Assembly: GCA_963697205.1 (NCBI GenBank)
Contig: CAVONB010000008.1
Span: 1-64,000, forward strand
Reading direction: 5' to 3'
DNA: 64,000 nt
Source: CAVONB01 sp963697205
GTDB lineage: Bacteria; Pseudomonadota; Alphaproteobacteria; Rhizobiales; Hyphomicrobiaceae
Program-made: the position numbers and the translations under genes
Notes under the pieces: model-generated
The model's input: the letters and a program-made list of their open reading frames with translations, nothing else
Database searches by the model: none
What the model was told of the DNA's origin: nothing
Part shown: positions 8,217 through 16,637 of the stretch, in pieces
Position numbering within the stretch: the first letter of the stretch is position 1
How the letters are laid out: the number at the start of each line of letters is the position of its first letter

Positions 8217-10761
8217 GGGGCGCTCCTGGCTCCGGAATGGTGGCGGTGGTTGGTGATGTCCGCGTGGTCGTGCCGGCCGCCACGTGGGCGAGCGGGCTGA
8301 CCGATGCTGTTGCTGTCAGCGGTTGGGCGGATTGTGAGCGAACAGGGTGGGGGCGTGCGGGCTTCAGTCGCGCGAGCACTGCATCGGCCGGTCCGAATTT
8401 TGTCTGGCGACCGCCGTCCAGCACGAGCACATGGCTCGCCGTCGCCAGGACGCTTTGCCGATGCGCCATCACAACGACAGTCGTGCCGTACCGGCGCAGC
8501 GTGGAGATGGCGCGGATCAGTGCGGCTTCGCCCTCGGCGTCGAGGTTCGCGTTGGGCTCGTCGAGGACGACGAGCGCGGGGCACTTGTAGATTGCGCGGG
8601 CGAGGCCGATGCGCTGTCTCTGGCCGCCCGACAGCACCGAACCGGCCTCGCCGACGGGGCTCTGGTAGCCGGCCGGTAGCCGCACGATCATGTCGTGCAC
8701 GCCGGCAAGCTGTGCCGCTTCCAGAACCGCGGTCTCATCGGGCGTTGTCTCCAGGCGCGCGATGTTCTCCGCGATCGTGCCTTCGAACAGGCCGACATCC
8801 TGAGGCAGATAGCCAATATGCCGGCCGAGTTCGGCTGCCGGCCACTGCGTCAGCGCGGCACCGTCGAGGCGCACCGTGCCATGCCGTACAGGCCATGCGC
8901 CGACGAGTGCGCGCGCAAGCGTCGATTTGCCCGCGGCGCTGTGCCCGAGCACGGCGAGGCAGTCGCCGGGCGACAGCGAGAAGGTGACGCCTTTGATCAG
9001 GGGTTCCGTTCCCCCGGGCGCCACGACGAACAGCTTGGAGACGTCGAGCGCACCTGCCGGGCGTGGAAGCTGGATGCGCGCGATGTCGGGATCGAGCCGT
9101 TCGAGCGCGGTTTTGCAGCGGTGCCATGCCGCGCGGGCGGCCGACAGGGACTGCCACTGTCCGATCAGCTGCTCGACGGGGGCGAGTGCGCGAGTTGCGA
9201 TGATGGATGCCGCGATCATCGCGCCGGCTGAGACGTGGTCGTTGAGGGCGAGCCAGGCGCCGAGCGCGAGCATCAGCGATTGCAGCAGCAGGCGTCCGAT
9301 GCGGATGGCGACGGTGAACGTGGCCGCGCGATCGCTGCCGACGAGCTGGCGCGAGAGTGCGGCGCGGTGGCGCTCGCCCCAGCGCCGCGCGTGATGCACG
9401 CCGATGCCCATGGCCTTCAGCGTTTCGGCGTTGCGGCGGCCGGCTTCGACGAATGCATGACAGCGGGCGAGGGCGTCGGCGGCCTCAAGAGACGGCTTGC
9501 GTGCGAGCCGCTGATTGGCCACCGACAGGGCGGCGAGAAGTGCGACGCCGGCGGTCGCCAGGAGACCGAGCCAGGGATGCAGGAGGTAGATCAGCACGAA
9601 ATAGAACGGCGCGAAGGGCAGATCCAGGAGCGCGCCGGGTACGGGGCCGGCGACGACCTGCCGGACCTGCTCCAGATCGCGCAGCGGCTGGCCGGCGTCA
9701 CGGCTGTCGGTGGTCGCTGCGCGATGCAGCGCGGGGCCGAGATGACGGTCGAGCTTGAGCGCGAGCCGCGCGAAGATGCGCGATCGAATGAGATCGAGAA
9801 CACCCAGAGCGACATAGAGACCGACGAGCAGCAGCGTCAGGACGGCCAGCGTCTCTGCGCTGCGGCTCGTCAGCACTCGGTCGTAGACCTGCAGCATGAA
9901 CAGCGGCCCCGTCAGCATCAACAGGTTCATCACGATGCTGATGGCACCTGCACCTGCCAGGATGGGACGTGCGGCAGCGATGGCAGCGTTTGCGACCTGG
10001 CCGGGATCGATCGGCTCGTCGGCCGGCTCAGTCGACGTGCCCGCGCTCGTATCGGACAACCTCGGAGCCTCGACGAGACGTTGGAGCGCGGTGCCGGTCG
10101 TCGCGGTTCGCCCGTGCACGGGACGGCTGCGTAGCGGCACCACGGTGGTGTCGTGCGCGGCGTTGCCCTCGAGGGCGTTCGCAGCACGCCGGAGCGCCCG
10201 CCACCGCAACGGGACGAGGATCAGGGACAGCGCGCAGCAGCCTGCGATAAAGCCGATGGCCAGGGCCATCGGCGCGGGTGCGTGGCCGAGGGAATCGGCG
10301 GCCAGGAAAGGGACTGTCGCCCATGCGACGATGCGCACGGCGCGATCGATGGCGCGTGCTGTCGCGCTGCCGTGCCGTGCGCGAGCAGGCGAAGGGGCGC
10401 GACCACGCCGCAGGCGCTCCAGTGGCGGGACGAGGGCGAGTGCCAGCACGATCACGAGCGTGGCGACGATGTAGACGGTGAGGCCGACTTCCAGATCGGA
10501 CAGGAAGGGAATGGGCGGCAGGGTCGTGCAATCGGGCCCATTCGGCAGAACAGCAAGCGCGCCACACGTGGCGAGCAGCGCGAAGAGAGGCAGGACGCGG
10601 CGTGGCGTCGTCGCGCGCGCGATACCGGCGCGGCTGGCAGGCGGCGCCCCGGCTGCGATTGCTTCTTGCGCCAAGCCGGGGATGGCCATGCCCGCCGCAA
10701 GCAGCGCTGCAAGCACGTGCAGTCCCGCGATGATCGTCAAAGCCATATGATTTTCGAGCAT
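8185..10761 (-). CDS. Type I secretion ABC exporter (PrtD-like) with extra N-terminal membrane domain
   Basis: About 858 residues, against roughly 570-600 for ordinary PrtD exporters. Residues 1-255 are an added region with four or five predicted hydrophobic helices (around 8-30, 55-73, 90-113, 143-156 and 165-185) and a polar linker. The standard exporter begins near residue 262, with the family segment NLLMLTGPLFMLQVYDRVL. The ATPase domain has Walker A GHSAAGKST, signature LSGGQRQRIGLARA, Walker B ALVVLDEPNANLD and the switch histidine in MAHRQ. It powers export of the adjacent RTX protein from the cytoplasm. The Met start at 10761 has only a weak ribosome site; Met6 is an alternative. The extension is in frame without an internal stop, so it is probably real. 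Confidence 0.88.
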   Translation of the reverse strand: MLENHMALTIIAGLHVLAALLAAGMAIPGLAQEAIAAGAPPASRAGIARATTPRRVLPLFALLATCGALAVLPNGPDCTTLPPIPFLSDLEVGLTVYIVATLVIVLALALVPPLERLRRGRAPSPARARHGSATARAIDRAVRIVAWATVPFLAADSLGHAPAPMALAIGFIAGCCALSLILVPLRWRALRRAANALEGNAAHDTTVVPLRSRPVHGRTATTGTALQRLVEAPRLSDTSAGTSTEPADEPIDPGQVANAAIAAARPILAGAGAISIVMNLLMLTGPLFMLQVYDRVLTSRSAETLAVLTLLLVGLYVALGVLDLIRSRIFARLALKLDRHLGPALHRAATTDSRDAGQPLRDLEQVRQVVAGPVPGALLDLPFAPFYFVLIYLLHPWLGLLATAGVALLAALSVANQRLARKPSLEAADALARCHAFVEAGRRNAETLKAMGIGVHHARRWGERHRAALSRQLVGSDRAATFTVAIRIGRLLLQSLMLALGAWLALNDHVSAGAMIAASIIATRALAPVEQLIGQWQSLSAARAAWHRCKTALERLDPDIARIQLPRPAGALDVSKLFVVAPGGTEPLIKGVTFSLSPGDCLAVLGHSAAGKSTLARALVGAWPVRHGTVRLDGAALTQWPAAELGRHIGYLPQDVGLFEGTIAENIARLETTPDETAVLEAAQLAGVHDMIVRLPAGYQSPVGEAGSVLSGGQRQRIGLARAIYKCPALVVLDEPNANLDAEGEAALIRAISTLRRYGTTVVVMAHRQSVLATASHVLVLDGGRQTKFGPADAVLARLKPARPHPVRSQSAQPLTATASVSPLAHVAAGTTTRTSPTTATIPEPGAPHAIAPARQAS

Positions 10762-10876
10762 CCGCCACCAGTGCCGGGATGCGGGCCATGCGCTGCATCC
10801 ATCGTCTCGATGTCGCCTTCGGCCGGTCGCGCCGCGGACGGGATGCCGCGCGGACCGGCCGAAGCGCCCCCAACAC

Positions 10877-10906
10877 GAGTGGGGATCCGTTGTCGGATCC
10901 CCACTC
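10877..10906 (-). terminator. Strong hairpin between RTX gene and exporter gene
   Basis: A 13-bp perfect inverted repeat, GAGTGGGGATCCG at 10877-10889 against 10894-10906, with a 4-base loop. It starts 7 bases after the RTX stop codon on the minus strand. The following bases are not T-rich, so it may act as a partial terminator or mRNA 3' stabiliser. That would let the RTX cargo be made in excess of the exporter encoded next. Confidence 0.6.
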
Positions 10907-10912
10907 GGCAGA

Positions 10913-12814
10913 TCATGCGGCCATGAGACCGGCGTCCATGGTCATGTCGGCATCGGCCGACGCCGCGCCGGCAGAGGCGTCCGCCACGTCGGCGGCGGCC
11001 GGCGCGGTGCCGGCGTTGTCGCCGGTTTCGCTCGCGATCAGCTCCTGCAGGAAGTGATCCTGCAGCAGGTCGTCGAGGTCCTCGGTATCTGCGGTGAGGG
11101 CGAGCGCACCATCCTGCAGAACGTATGTCTCGCCGTTGCCCAGGAAGCGGAACTCCTCGACACGGGAGACGATGTCGGTCTCACCGTCGGCGTTAGTGAA
11201 CTGGACGGTGCCGTCCACCATGTCGACGGCGTAGTCCGCCAGCGTTCCCGTCAGCAGCAGGGCGTCGGTGCCGCTGCCGCCGTTGATGCTGTCGTCGCCG
11301 GCGCCGCCCATGAGCACATCGTTGCCGGCGCCGCCGGATAGGATGTCGTCACCGGTGCCACCGAACAGCACGTCCTCGCCGCGATTTCCCTTCAACTCGT
11401 CGCCGCCGGCGCCGCCGAGCACGATGTCGTCGCCGAAGTCGCCGGTGATGAAGTCGTCGCCCCCGTCACCTGCGATCAGATCGTCGCCGTGGCCGCCATG
11501 GACGTGGTCATCGCCGTCGCCGGAGGATATGCGATCGTCGCCCCAGCCGCCTTTCAGCTCGTCGTCACCGGCAAGCCCGACCACGAGGTCGTCGCCGAGG
11601 CCGCCGTTGCCGTTGTCGTCGCCGTCGCCGTAGATGACGACGTCGTCGCCTGCCGTCGGCGCCTGACCGGCCACCGCGTCTGCAGGCGGGGTCAGAAGCG
11701 CGTCGAGCTGGCTGACGGCGGTTGCGCCGCCGTCCGTGCCGGTGCCGGTGCCAGTGCCGGTGCCAGAACCGGCATCTGCGCCCGAGCCGCTGCCGTCGCC
11801 CATGCCGTCGCCCATGCCGCCACCGGCGCTCGCACCGGCGTCCCCCGAGCCCTGGTCGGCAGTGCCGTCATCGTCGGCGGAACCGGTGGCGCCGCCGCCT
11901 GCAGAGGCATCCGAGCCGCTGTCGTCGCCGGCATCGCCGGTGGCCGTGTCGTCGCCGGAGGTGTCGTCGACGACGTCATCGCCGGTGTCGGCTCCGGTGG
12001 AATCGTCGGTCGTGTTGTTGGCCAGCGCGGCGAGGTTGAGCGGATTGATGGCCTCGTTCAACTGGCTGATGTTCTCGACGATGCCGTAGTTGACGCCTGC
12101 GTCGACGGTGAAGTCGTCGGCGGTCAGCGTGTTGTTGAGAACGGTCACGGTGCCGAGTAGGTCGAGATTGTGGGCTCCACCGTTCGCGCCCTGGTTGGAG
12201 CGCAGATGCAGAACGGTGTCGTCGACCGCTCCGTCGCCGTCAGCGTCGACGATGTCGATCTGATGGACCTCGGTGGTGTGCCCCTTGATGATCAGCTTGT
12301 CGCCTTCACCGGCATTGAAGTCGGTGATGACGTCGTTGCCGATGCTGTCGACCCAGTGATCGTGGACGAGGTTGTTCTCGCCGGCGACGCCCATCATGGA
12401 GTAGTCGATGATGCCGGTGTTGGGATCGGCGTGCTTTTGCAGGATTTCCGCCTTGGCGCTGATGAGCGTCTCGATACGGAAGGTGTCGGCGCCAGCCCCG
12501 CCGGTCAGGGTGTCATCGGCGGAAAGACCGGCCTGGTTGGGATAGATCATCCTGGTGGCGGCATCGACCTCGTTGTTGGGATCGTTGCCCGCGTTAACGT
12601 CCTGGGCGATCGCCATTTCTCCGGCATCGGAGCGCGAATAGATGATGTCGTCTCCGTCGCCGCCGTTCAGCTGATCGGCGCCGCGACCACCGTAGAGGCG
12701 GTCGTCGCCGGCGCTGCCGTTCAACGTATCGTCGCCGTAGTCGCCGTAAATCCGGTCATTGCCGGCGTAGCCTGTGATGGTGTCGTTGGTCACCGAGCCA
12801 TAAAGCCTAGGCAT
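10913..12814 (-). CDS. RTX calcium-binding protein, cargo of the adjoining type I secretion system
   Basis: About 633 residues. There are two blocks of glycine/aspartate nonapeptide repeats of the GGxGxDxLx type. One is at the extreme N-terminus (about residues 7-60, for example GGRGADQLNGGDGDD) and a longer one lies at about 390-520 (for example GGAGNDVLMGGAGDD). Between them is an MTF-like stretch (DTLTGGAGADTFRIE, DVITDFNAGEGDKLIIKG) and a low-complexity Asp/Gly/Ser/Thr linker. Such repeats bind calcium and fold outside the cell. The C-terminus is acidic and alanine-rich, as expected for an uncleaved type I secretion signal, and there is no Sec signal. The ribosome site GAGGAG precedes the ATG. 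No enzymatic domain is recognised; adhesin or surface-layer roles are possible. Confidence 0.9.
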   Translation of the reverse strand: MPRLYGSVTNDTITGYAGNDRIYGDYGDDTLNGSAGDDRLYGGRGADQLNGGDGDDIIYSRSDAGEMAIAQDVNAGNDPNNEVDAATRMIYPNQAGLSADDTLTGGAGADTFRIETLISAKAEILQKHADPNTGIIDYSMMGVAGENNLVHDHWVDSIGNDVITDFNAGEGDKLIIKGHTTEVHQIDIVDADGDGAVDDTVLHLRSNQGANGGAHNLDLLGTVTVLNNTLTADDFTVDAGVNYGIVENISQLNEAINPLNLAALANNTTDDSTGADTGDDVVDDTSGDDTATGDAGDDSGSDASAGGGATGSADDDGTADQGSGDAGASAGGGMGDGMGDGSGSGADAGSGTGTGTGTGTDGGATAVSQLDALLTPPADAVAGQAPTAGDDVVIYGDGDDNGNGGLGDDLVVGLAGDDELKGGWGDDRISSGDGDDHVHGGHGDDLIAGDGGDDFITGDFGDDIVLGGAGGDELKGNRGEDVLFGGTGDDILSGGAGNDVLMGGAGDDSINGGSGTDALLLTGTLADYAVDMVDGTVQFTNADGETDIVSRVEEFRFLGNGETYVLQDGALALTADTEDLDDLLQDHFLQELIASETGDNAGTAPAAADVADASAGAASADADMTMDAGLMAA

Positions 12815-13459
12815 GTGTCAGTCTCCTCGTCGTTGACGTGTCTGGTCTGGTGGCAGCGTTCCCACACTGGCTTCCACGTCCCGCTCGCTCCGCGACCGAC
12901 AGGCCGCAGGAGATCGTCACGCGAGCCGCAGCGCGGCTTGCGTATTCGCTGATGTCTCGTTTTGGACTGTGGGCCGTTCGGTCGCCGACATGTCGGCCGT
13001 CCGCGCGCTCAGGTCATCGCGGCGGTCGACATGATGCGCCGTGGGCGCATGGGCACGGGGGCGTGGCTTGCGCCGGCCTCAATGGATCACGGTCGGTTGG
13101 ATTGTCGGTTCGGGGTCTGGATGACGATCGCTGGCGTCAGCGACAGCTTGGGCGATAGCATGGGCGACGGCTCCTGCTTGCGGACACGACCACAGTCGCG
13201 TCGTTGGCATGGAGATGCCCAATCGTTCCCCCGGTCGCCCATCTCCATGGGTCCCCATGATAGGTGCGAAAGTGGCGATATTGCGAAGGCGCATTGAAAT
13301 AAGCCGTCAAAAACATCACGTTGCTTGACCATGTTCGCAGCACAACGGCGCGCGCCCGGGACGGCGCCGCAGAATCGCCACGCGCGCGTGGCCCTCGTGG
13401 AGGACGTCCGGATACATCCGTATAGGCCTTCAGCGCGTGCAACACGAAAGAGCAACGTC
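12815..13459. other. Divergent intergenic region between RTX operon and OmpA-like gene
   Basis: About 645 bases without a convincing gene. It separates the minus-strand RTX start from the plus-strand OmpA-like start and must hold both promoters. Short open frames occur on both strands but none shows family-like sequence or a good ribosome site. I see no clear operator or RNA. Confidence 0.5.
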
Positions 13460-15139
13460 ATGATATGCAGATCCGCGGTCGCCGCCATCATGTGGTCGCC
13501 GCTTCTCGTCGCCGCCTCCGCGGTGCCGCACGCCGTCGCGCAACAGCCGCTGGTGGTCGCGCAGGCGCCAACGCAGGCGCAACCGCAAGAGGACGAAAAG
13601 GGCAAGAAGGGACCGCCCCCGCAGCGCAAGCAGGCGCCTGCCGCGGCACCGCAGGCCGCACCCAAGCAGCCGCCGCCCCCGCCGAAATCGATGCCTCAGC
13701 CCAAGGCCGCACCGCTTCCGCCGGCGGTACAACCCAAGCAGGAGCGGCAGCAGGAACGGCGCGATCTTCGCCAGGAGCGCCGCGAGGATCGGCAGGAGCG
13801 ACGTGACCTGAGACAGGAACGCCGTGAGGATCGCCGTGCGCCAACACCTGCACCGGGGTCCGCGCCAGGAGCTGGACCGGCTCCAGCGGGACCGGCTCCG
13901 AAATCAAACGTGCTGACGGCTCCGCCTTCGAAGGCTGCACCGCCCCAGGCTCAGCCGGCGCCGCAGCTTCAGCCGCAGCGCACGCCGCCGGCCGGGTTCG
14001 AGCGGCGCGCTCCGCAGCAACAGGCGCAACCGCCGGCCGGGCTGCCGCAGCGCACAGCGCCCGCGTTCGTGCCTTCGGCTCCCAATGCGCCTGCCGCGAC
14101 GGCGCCGCGCCAGCAGGATGGCTGGCGCGGGGGGCGCGGTCCGCGTGACGGCGACCGTGCGGGCACGCCCGCCCCGCAGCCACCGCCGGCCGCGCGTGTC
14201 GCGCCGCCGCGCCAACTCAAGGACATCACCGAGCAACGGCGCGTGCGCACGGAGGACGGCGGGCGTCGCCGGATCACGGAAGAGCCGGGACAGCGGACGA
14301 TCATCCGGCAGGACAACCGTTCCATCATCCGTCATGACGAGTCGGAGCGGTTCCGCAGGTTCGGCTCGGACGTGCGCACCGAGCGGCGGCCGGACGGGCG
14401 CAACGTAACGGTGTTGCAGCGGCCGGGCGGCGTGCAGATCCGGTCGACGTACGATCGCAACGGCAACCTGCTGGAGCGTCGGCGCCGGACGCGTGACGGG
14501 CGCGAGGTCGTGATCATCGACAATCGCCGCGTGTTCGGTCGCGGTGCGCGCATCGTCGGGGCGGCGGCGCTGATCGGGCTAACGGTTGCGCTGGCGGCGC
14601 CGCGGATCTCGATCCCGCGCGAGCGCTACATCGTCGACTACGAGCGCGCTACCGTCGACGACCTGTACGAAACGCTGATTGCGCCGCCGGTCGATCGCCT
14701 GCCGCGGCGTTATGCGCTGGAAGAGATCCGCTATAGTCACAGCTTGCGCGAACGCGTGCGCCGCATCGATCTCGACGCGATCACGTTCGAGTTCGGCTCG
14801 TGGGATGTGCCGCCCGATCAGCAGCGCAGACTGGAGCGCGTCGCGCGCGCGATGCAGCGCGTGCTCGAGCGGCGGCCCGACGACGTGTTCCTGATCGAGG
14901 GGCACAGCGATCTCGTCGGCTCCGACGACGACAACCTGACACTGTCGGACCGGCGCGCGGAAAGCGTGGCAATCATTCTGACGGAGGCGTTCGGCATTCC
15001 GCCTGAAAATCTGGTGACGCAGGGCTACGGCGAGCAGTATCCGAAGATCGACACGGATGGGCCGGAGCGCCTCAACCGGCGTGTGGCGATCCGCAACGTC
15101 ACTTCGCTGATGGCGCGGGGCGACGGGCCTCAGCGCTGA
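13460..15139 (+). CDS. OmpA-family peptidoglycan-associated protein with Pro/Gln/Arg-rich N-terminal region
   Basis: About 559 residues. The start at 13460 gives a signal peptide (MICRSAVAAIMWSPLLVAAS, cut near AVAQQ); the frame extends upstream to 13325 but without a secretion signal there. Residues about 30-300 are low-complexity Pro/Ala/Gln with two copies of a QERRDLRQERREDR repeat. A hydrophobic segment (GAAALIGLTVALAAP) comes later. The last 130 residues form an OmpA-like domain (ITFEFGSWDV, IEGHSDLVGSDDDN, LSDRRAESV, NRRVAIRNVT) that normally binds peptidoglycan. It probably tethers the envelope. A terminator hairpin follows 35 bases downstream. Confidence 0.85.
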   Translation: MICRSAVAAIMWSPLLVAASAVPHAVAQQPLVVAQAPTQAQPQEDEKGKKGPPPQRKQAPAAAPQAAPKQPPPPPKSMPQPKAAPLPPAVQPKQERQQERRDLRQERREDRQERRDLRQERREDRRAPTPAPGSAPGAGPAPAGPAPKSNVLTAPPSKAAPPQAQPAPQLQPQRTPPAGFERRAPQQQAQPPAGLPQRTAPAFVPSAPNAPAATAPRQQDGWRGGRGPRDGDRAGTPAPQPPPAARVAPPRQLKDITEQRRVRTEDGGRRRITEEPGQRTIIRQDNRSIIRHDESERFRRFGSDVRTERRPDGRNVTVLQRPGGVQIRSTYDRNGNLLERRRRTRDGREVVIIDNRRVFGRGARIVGAAALIGLTVALAAPRISIPRERYIVDYERATVDDLYETLIAPPVDRLPRRYALEEIRYSHSLRERVRRIDLDAITFEFGSWDVPPDQQRRLERVARAMQRVLERRPDDVFLIEGHSDLVGSDDDNLTLSDRRAESVAIILTEAFGIPPENLVTQGYGEQYPKIDTDGPERLNRRVAIRNVTSLMARGDGPQR

Positions 15140-15174
15140 GGGGCTTTCACGCGCTCTGCTCGACGAGATGATGC

Positions 15175-15199
15175 AAAGGCGGCCTGTCAGGCCGCCTTT
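15175..15199 (+). terminator. Rho-independent-like terminator after OmpA-like gene
   Basis: A perfect 10-bp stem, AAAGGCGGCC at 15175-15184 with 15190-15199, and a 5-base loop TGTCA. The stem closes with TTT on the plus strand. It sits 35 bases after the OmpA-like stop. Confidence 0.75.
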
Positions 15200-15331
15200 G
15201 CCCGTTCTGGCGGCGCCAGCGTGCGGGGTTGAAGGTATCGGGTTTTTGCCTGCGCCCCGCCTGTCGTATTATGTCGCGACGTCGAACGGTTGCTTTGGGC
15301 GTGTCGGCCTTTCCGGATATGAGGTGGCGAT

Positions 15332-15580
15332 ATGACGGCTGTTCTCGATCCTCTGGTGTTCGATCTCGTCGAATGGGTTGCGCGGGAGCCGCGGCGCTAC
15401 GGCGACGTGATGGATGCGTGGCGCACCTCTTGCCCGCGCCTCACCGTGTGGGAGGACGCGACCGATCGAGGGTTCGTGAAGCGCGATTTCGACCGGCGCC
15501 TCGGGCCGATCGTCGTGGCGACCGATGCCGGCCGCCAGTTTCTGGTGCAATGGGCGCGGGAGCGAGAGGCGATGGCCTAG
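15332..15580 (+). CDS. Small conserved protein, possible winged-helix fold
   Basis: 82 residues starting at an ATG preceded by GAGGTGG. The sequence contains EPRRYGDVMDAWRTSCPRL and VWEDATDRGFV, a pattern I associate with short conserved alphaproteobacterial proteins. The predicted helices followed by GPIVVATDAGRQFL resemble a winged-helix DNA-binding fold, but no family assignment can be proved by eye. It converges on the sulfurtransferase gene with a gap of only 7 bases. No function is claimed. Confidence 0.7.
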   Translation: MTAVLDPLVFDLVEWVAREPRRYGDVMDAWRTSCPRLTVWEDATDRGFVKRDFDRRLGPIVVATDAGRQFLVQWAREREAMA

Positions 15581-15587
15581 CTGCCGG

Positions 15588-16448
15588 TCAGGTTCCCGTT
15601 TCCATGGGTAGCGTCGGGTCGCGTCCCCACTCGTTGAGCGAGCCGTCGTAGACCCGGATCGCATCGCGACCGAGCAGCGATAGTGCGAAGGCGTTGCCGG
15701 TCGCGGAGATGCCGCCGCCGCAATAGAGGAGGGCCTTGGGTCTGTCGAGCACGCCGGCTTCGGCAAACCGGGCCTCGATCACATCGCGTGGCAGGAAGGC
15801 GTTGGTCTTGGGGTCGACGAGATCGCGGGCGGAGACGTTGACGGAGCGCGCGATGTGGCCGGGCCGGGTGAAGACGGTGCCGCCGGTGCCGGCATGCTGC
15901 TCGGGCGTCAGTGCGTTGACGATGGCGGTGTCGGTGTCGTCCAGCGCCGCGAGCACGTCCGCCTTGCCGCAGAACAGATCCGGCCGCGGCCGCGAGACGA
16001 AGCGTCCTGGCGGGTAGGGCGCGGCGTCGCCTTGTTCGACGGGTCGGTTCTCCGCGGACCACTTCTGCCAGCCGCCATCGAGGATGGCGGCGTTTTGGAA
16101 GCCGTGTGCGCGCAGCATCCACCAGACGCGGGTCGCCCAGTAGTAGATCCCCTTGCCGTAGAGGACGACGCGCGTCGTGTCGTCGATGCCGTAGCGCGAC
16201 ATGGCGGCTTCGAACTGGGCGCGCGGCGGCGCCATGAAGCGCAGTTCGGTGGCGGGGTCGGACAGGTGGTTGTGCAGATCGATGTAGCCGGCGCCGGGGA
16301 CGTGGCCGGCGCGGTAGTCGTCGCGGCAGTCCTCGACGCGGTATTCCAATTGCGGGTCGGGGATGAGGCGGACCGAGCAATCGAACACGCGCAGATCGGG
16401 GCTCGACAGGTTGGCGGCAAGCCAGTCGGTGTCGACGAGGGGCTGCAT
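15588..16448 (-). CDS. sseA: Sulfurtransferase (3-mercaptopyruvate sulfurtransferase / thiosulfate sulfurtransferase type)
   Basis: 286 residues with two rhodanese domains, the normal length for SseA. The N-terminal structural domain runs to about residue 140 and includes the CH2A-type segment GHVPGAGYIDLHN. The catalytic domain carries Cys243 in the active loop LLYCGGGISATG. The usual loop in mercaptopyruvate sulfurtransferases is CGSGVTA, so CGGGISA is a slight variant. It transfers a sulfane sulfur from mercaptopyruvate or thiosulfate to an acceptor such as thioredoxin or cyanide in the cytoplasm. It is transcribed away from the divergent FAD monooxygenase. The precise donor cannot be fixed from sequence. 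Confidence 0.88.
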   Translation of the reverse strand: MQPLVDTDWLAANLSSPDLRVFDCSVRLIPDPQLEYRVEDCRDDYRAGHVPGAGYIDLHNHLSDPATELRFMAPPRAQFEAAMSRYGIDDTTRVVLYGKGIYYWATRVWWMLRAHGFQNAAILDGGWQKWSAENRPVEQGDAAPYPPGRFVSRPRPDLFCGKADVLAALDDTDTAIVNALTPEQHAGTGGTVFTRPGHIARSVNVSARDLVDPKTNAFLPRDVIEARFAEAGVLDRPKALLYCGGGISATGNAFALSLLGRDAIRVYDGSLNEWGRDPTLPMETGT

Positions 16449-16637
16449 TTGGTCTCACCTTTCTTGCGGGCTGTGCTGTCGGCGGAGCATGGCGTATCGG
16501 ACCGGCGGCGGCAACCTGCGGGACGGCGTGAAGCCATGCGTGGGCGCGGCGCGCCCGTGCGGCGGTGCGGGTGGCCATGCCTGCCGTGTCCGTCTAGATT
16601 TGGCCGACAGGGAACAGACGAACAGCGGAGGCGCGTC

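Noticed and set aside
11400..11650. Regular spacing of GTCGTCGCC-like sequence as a CRISPR or satellite array
   Set aside because: It is the codon pattern of the RTX nonapeptide repeats; the units are diverged and lack spacers.
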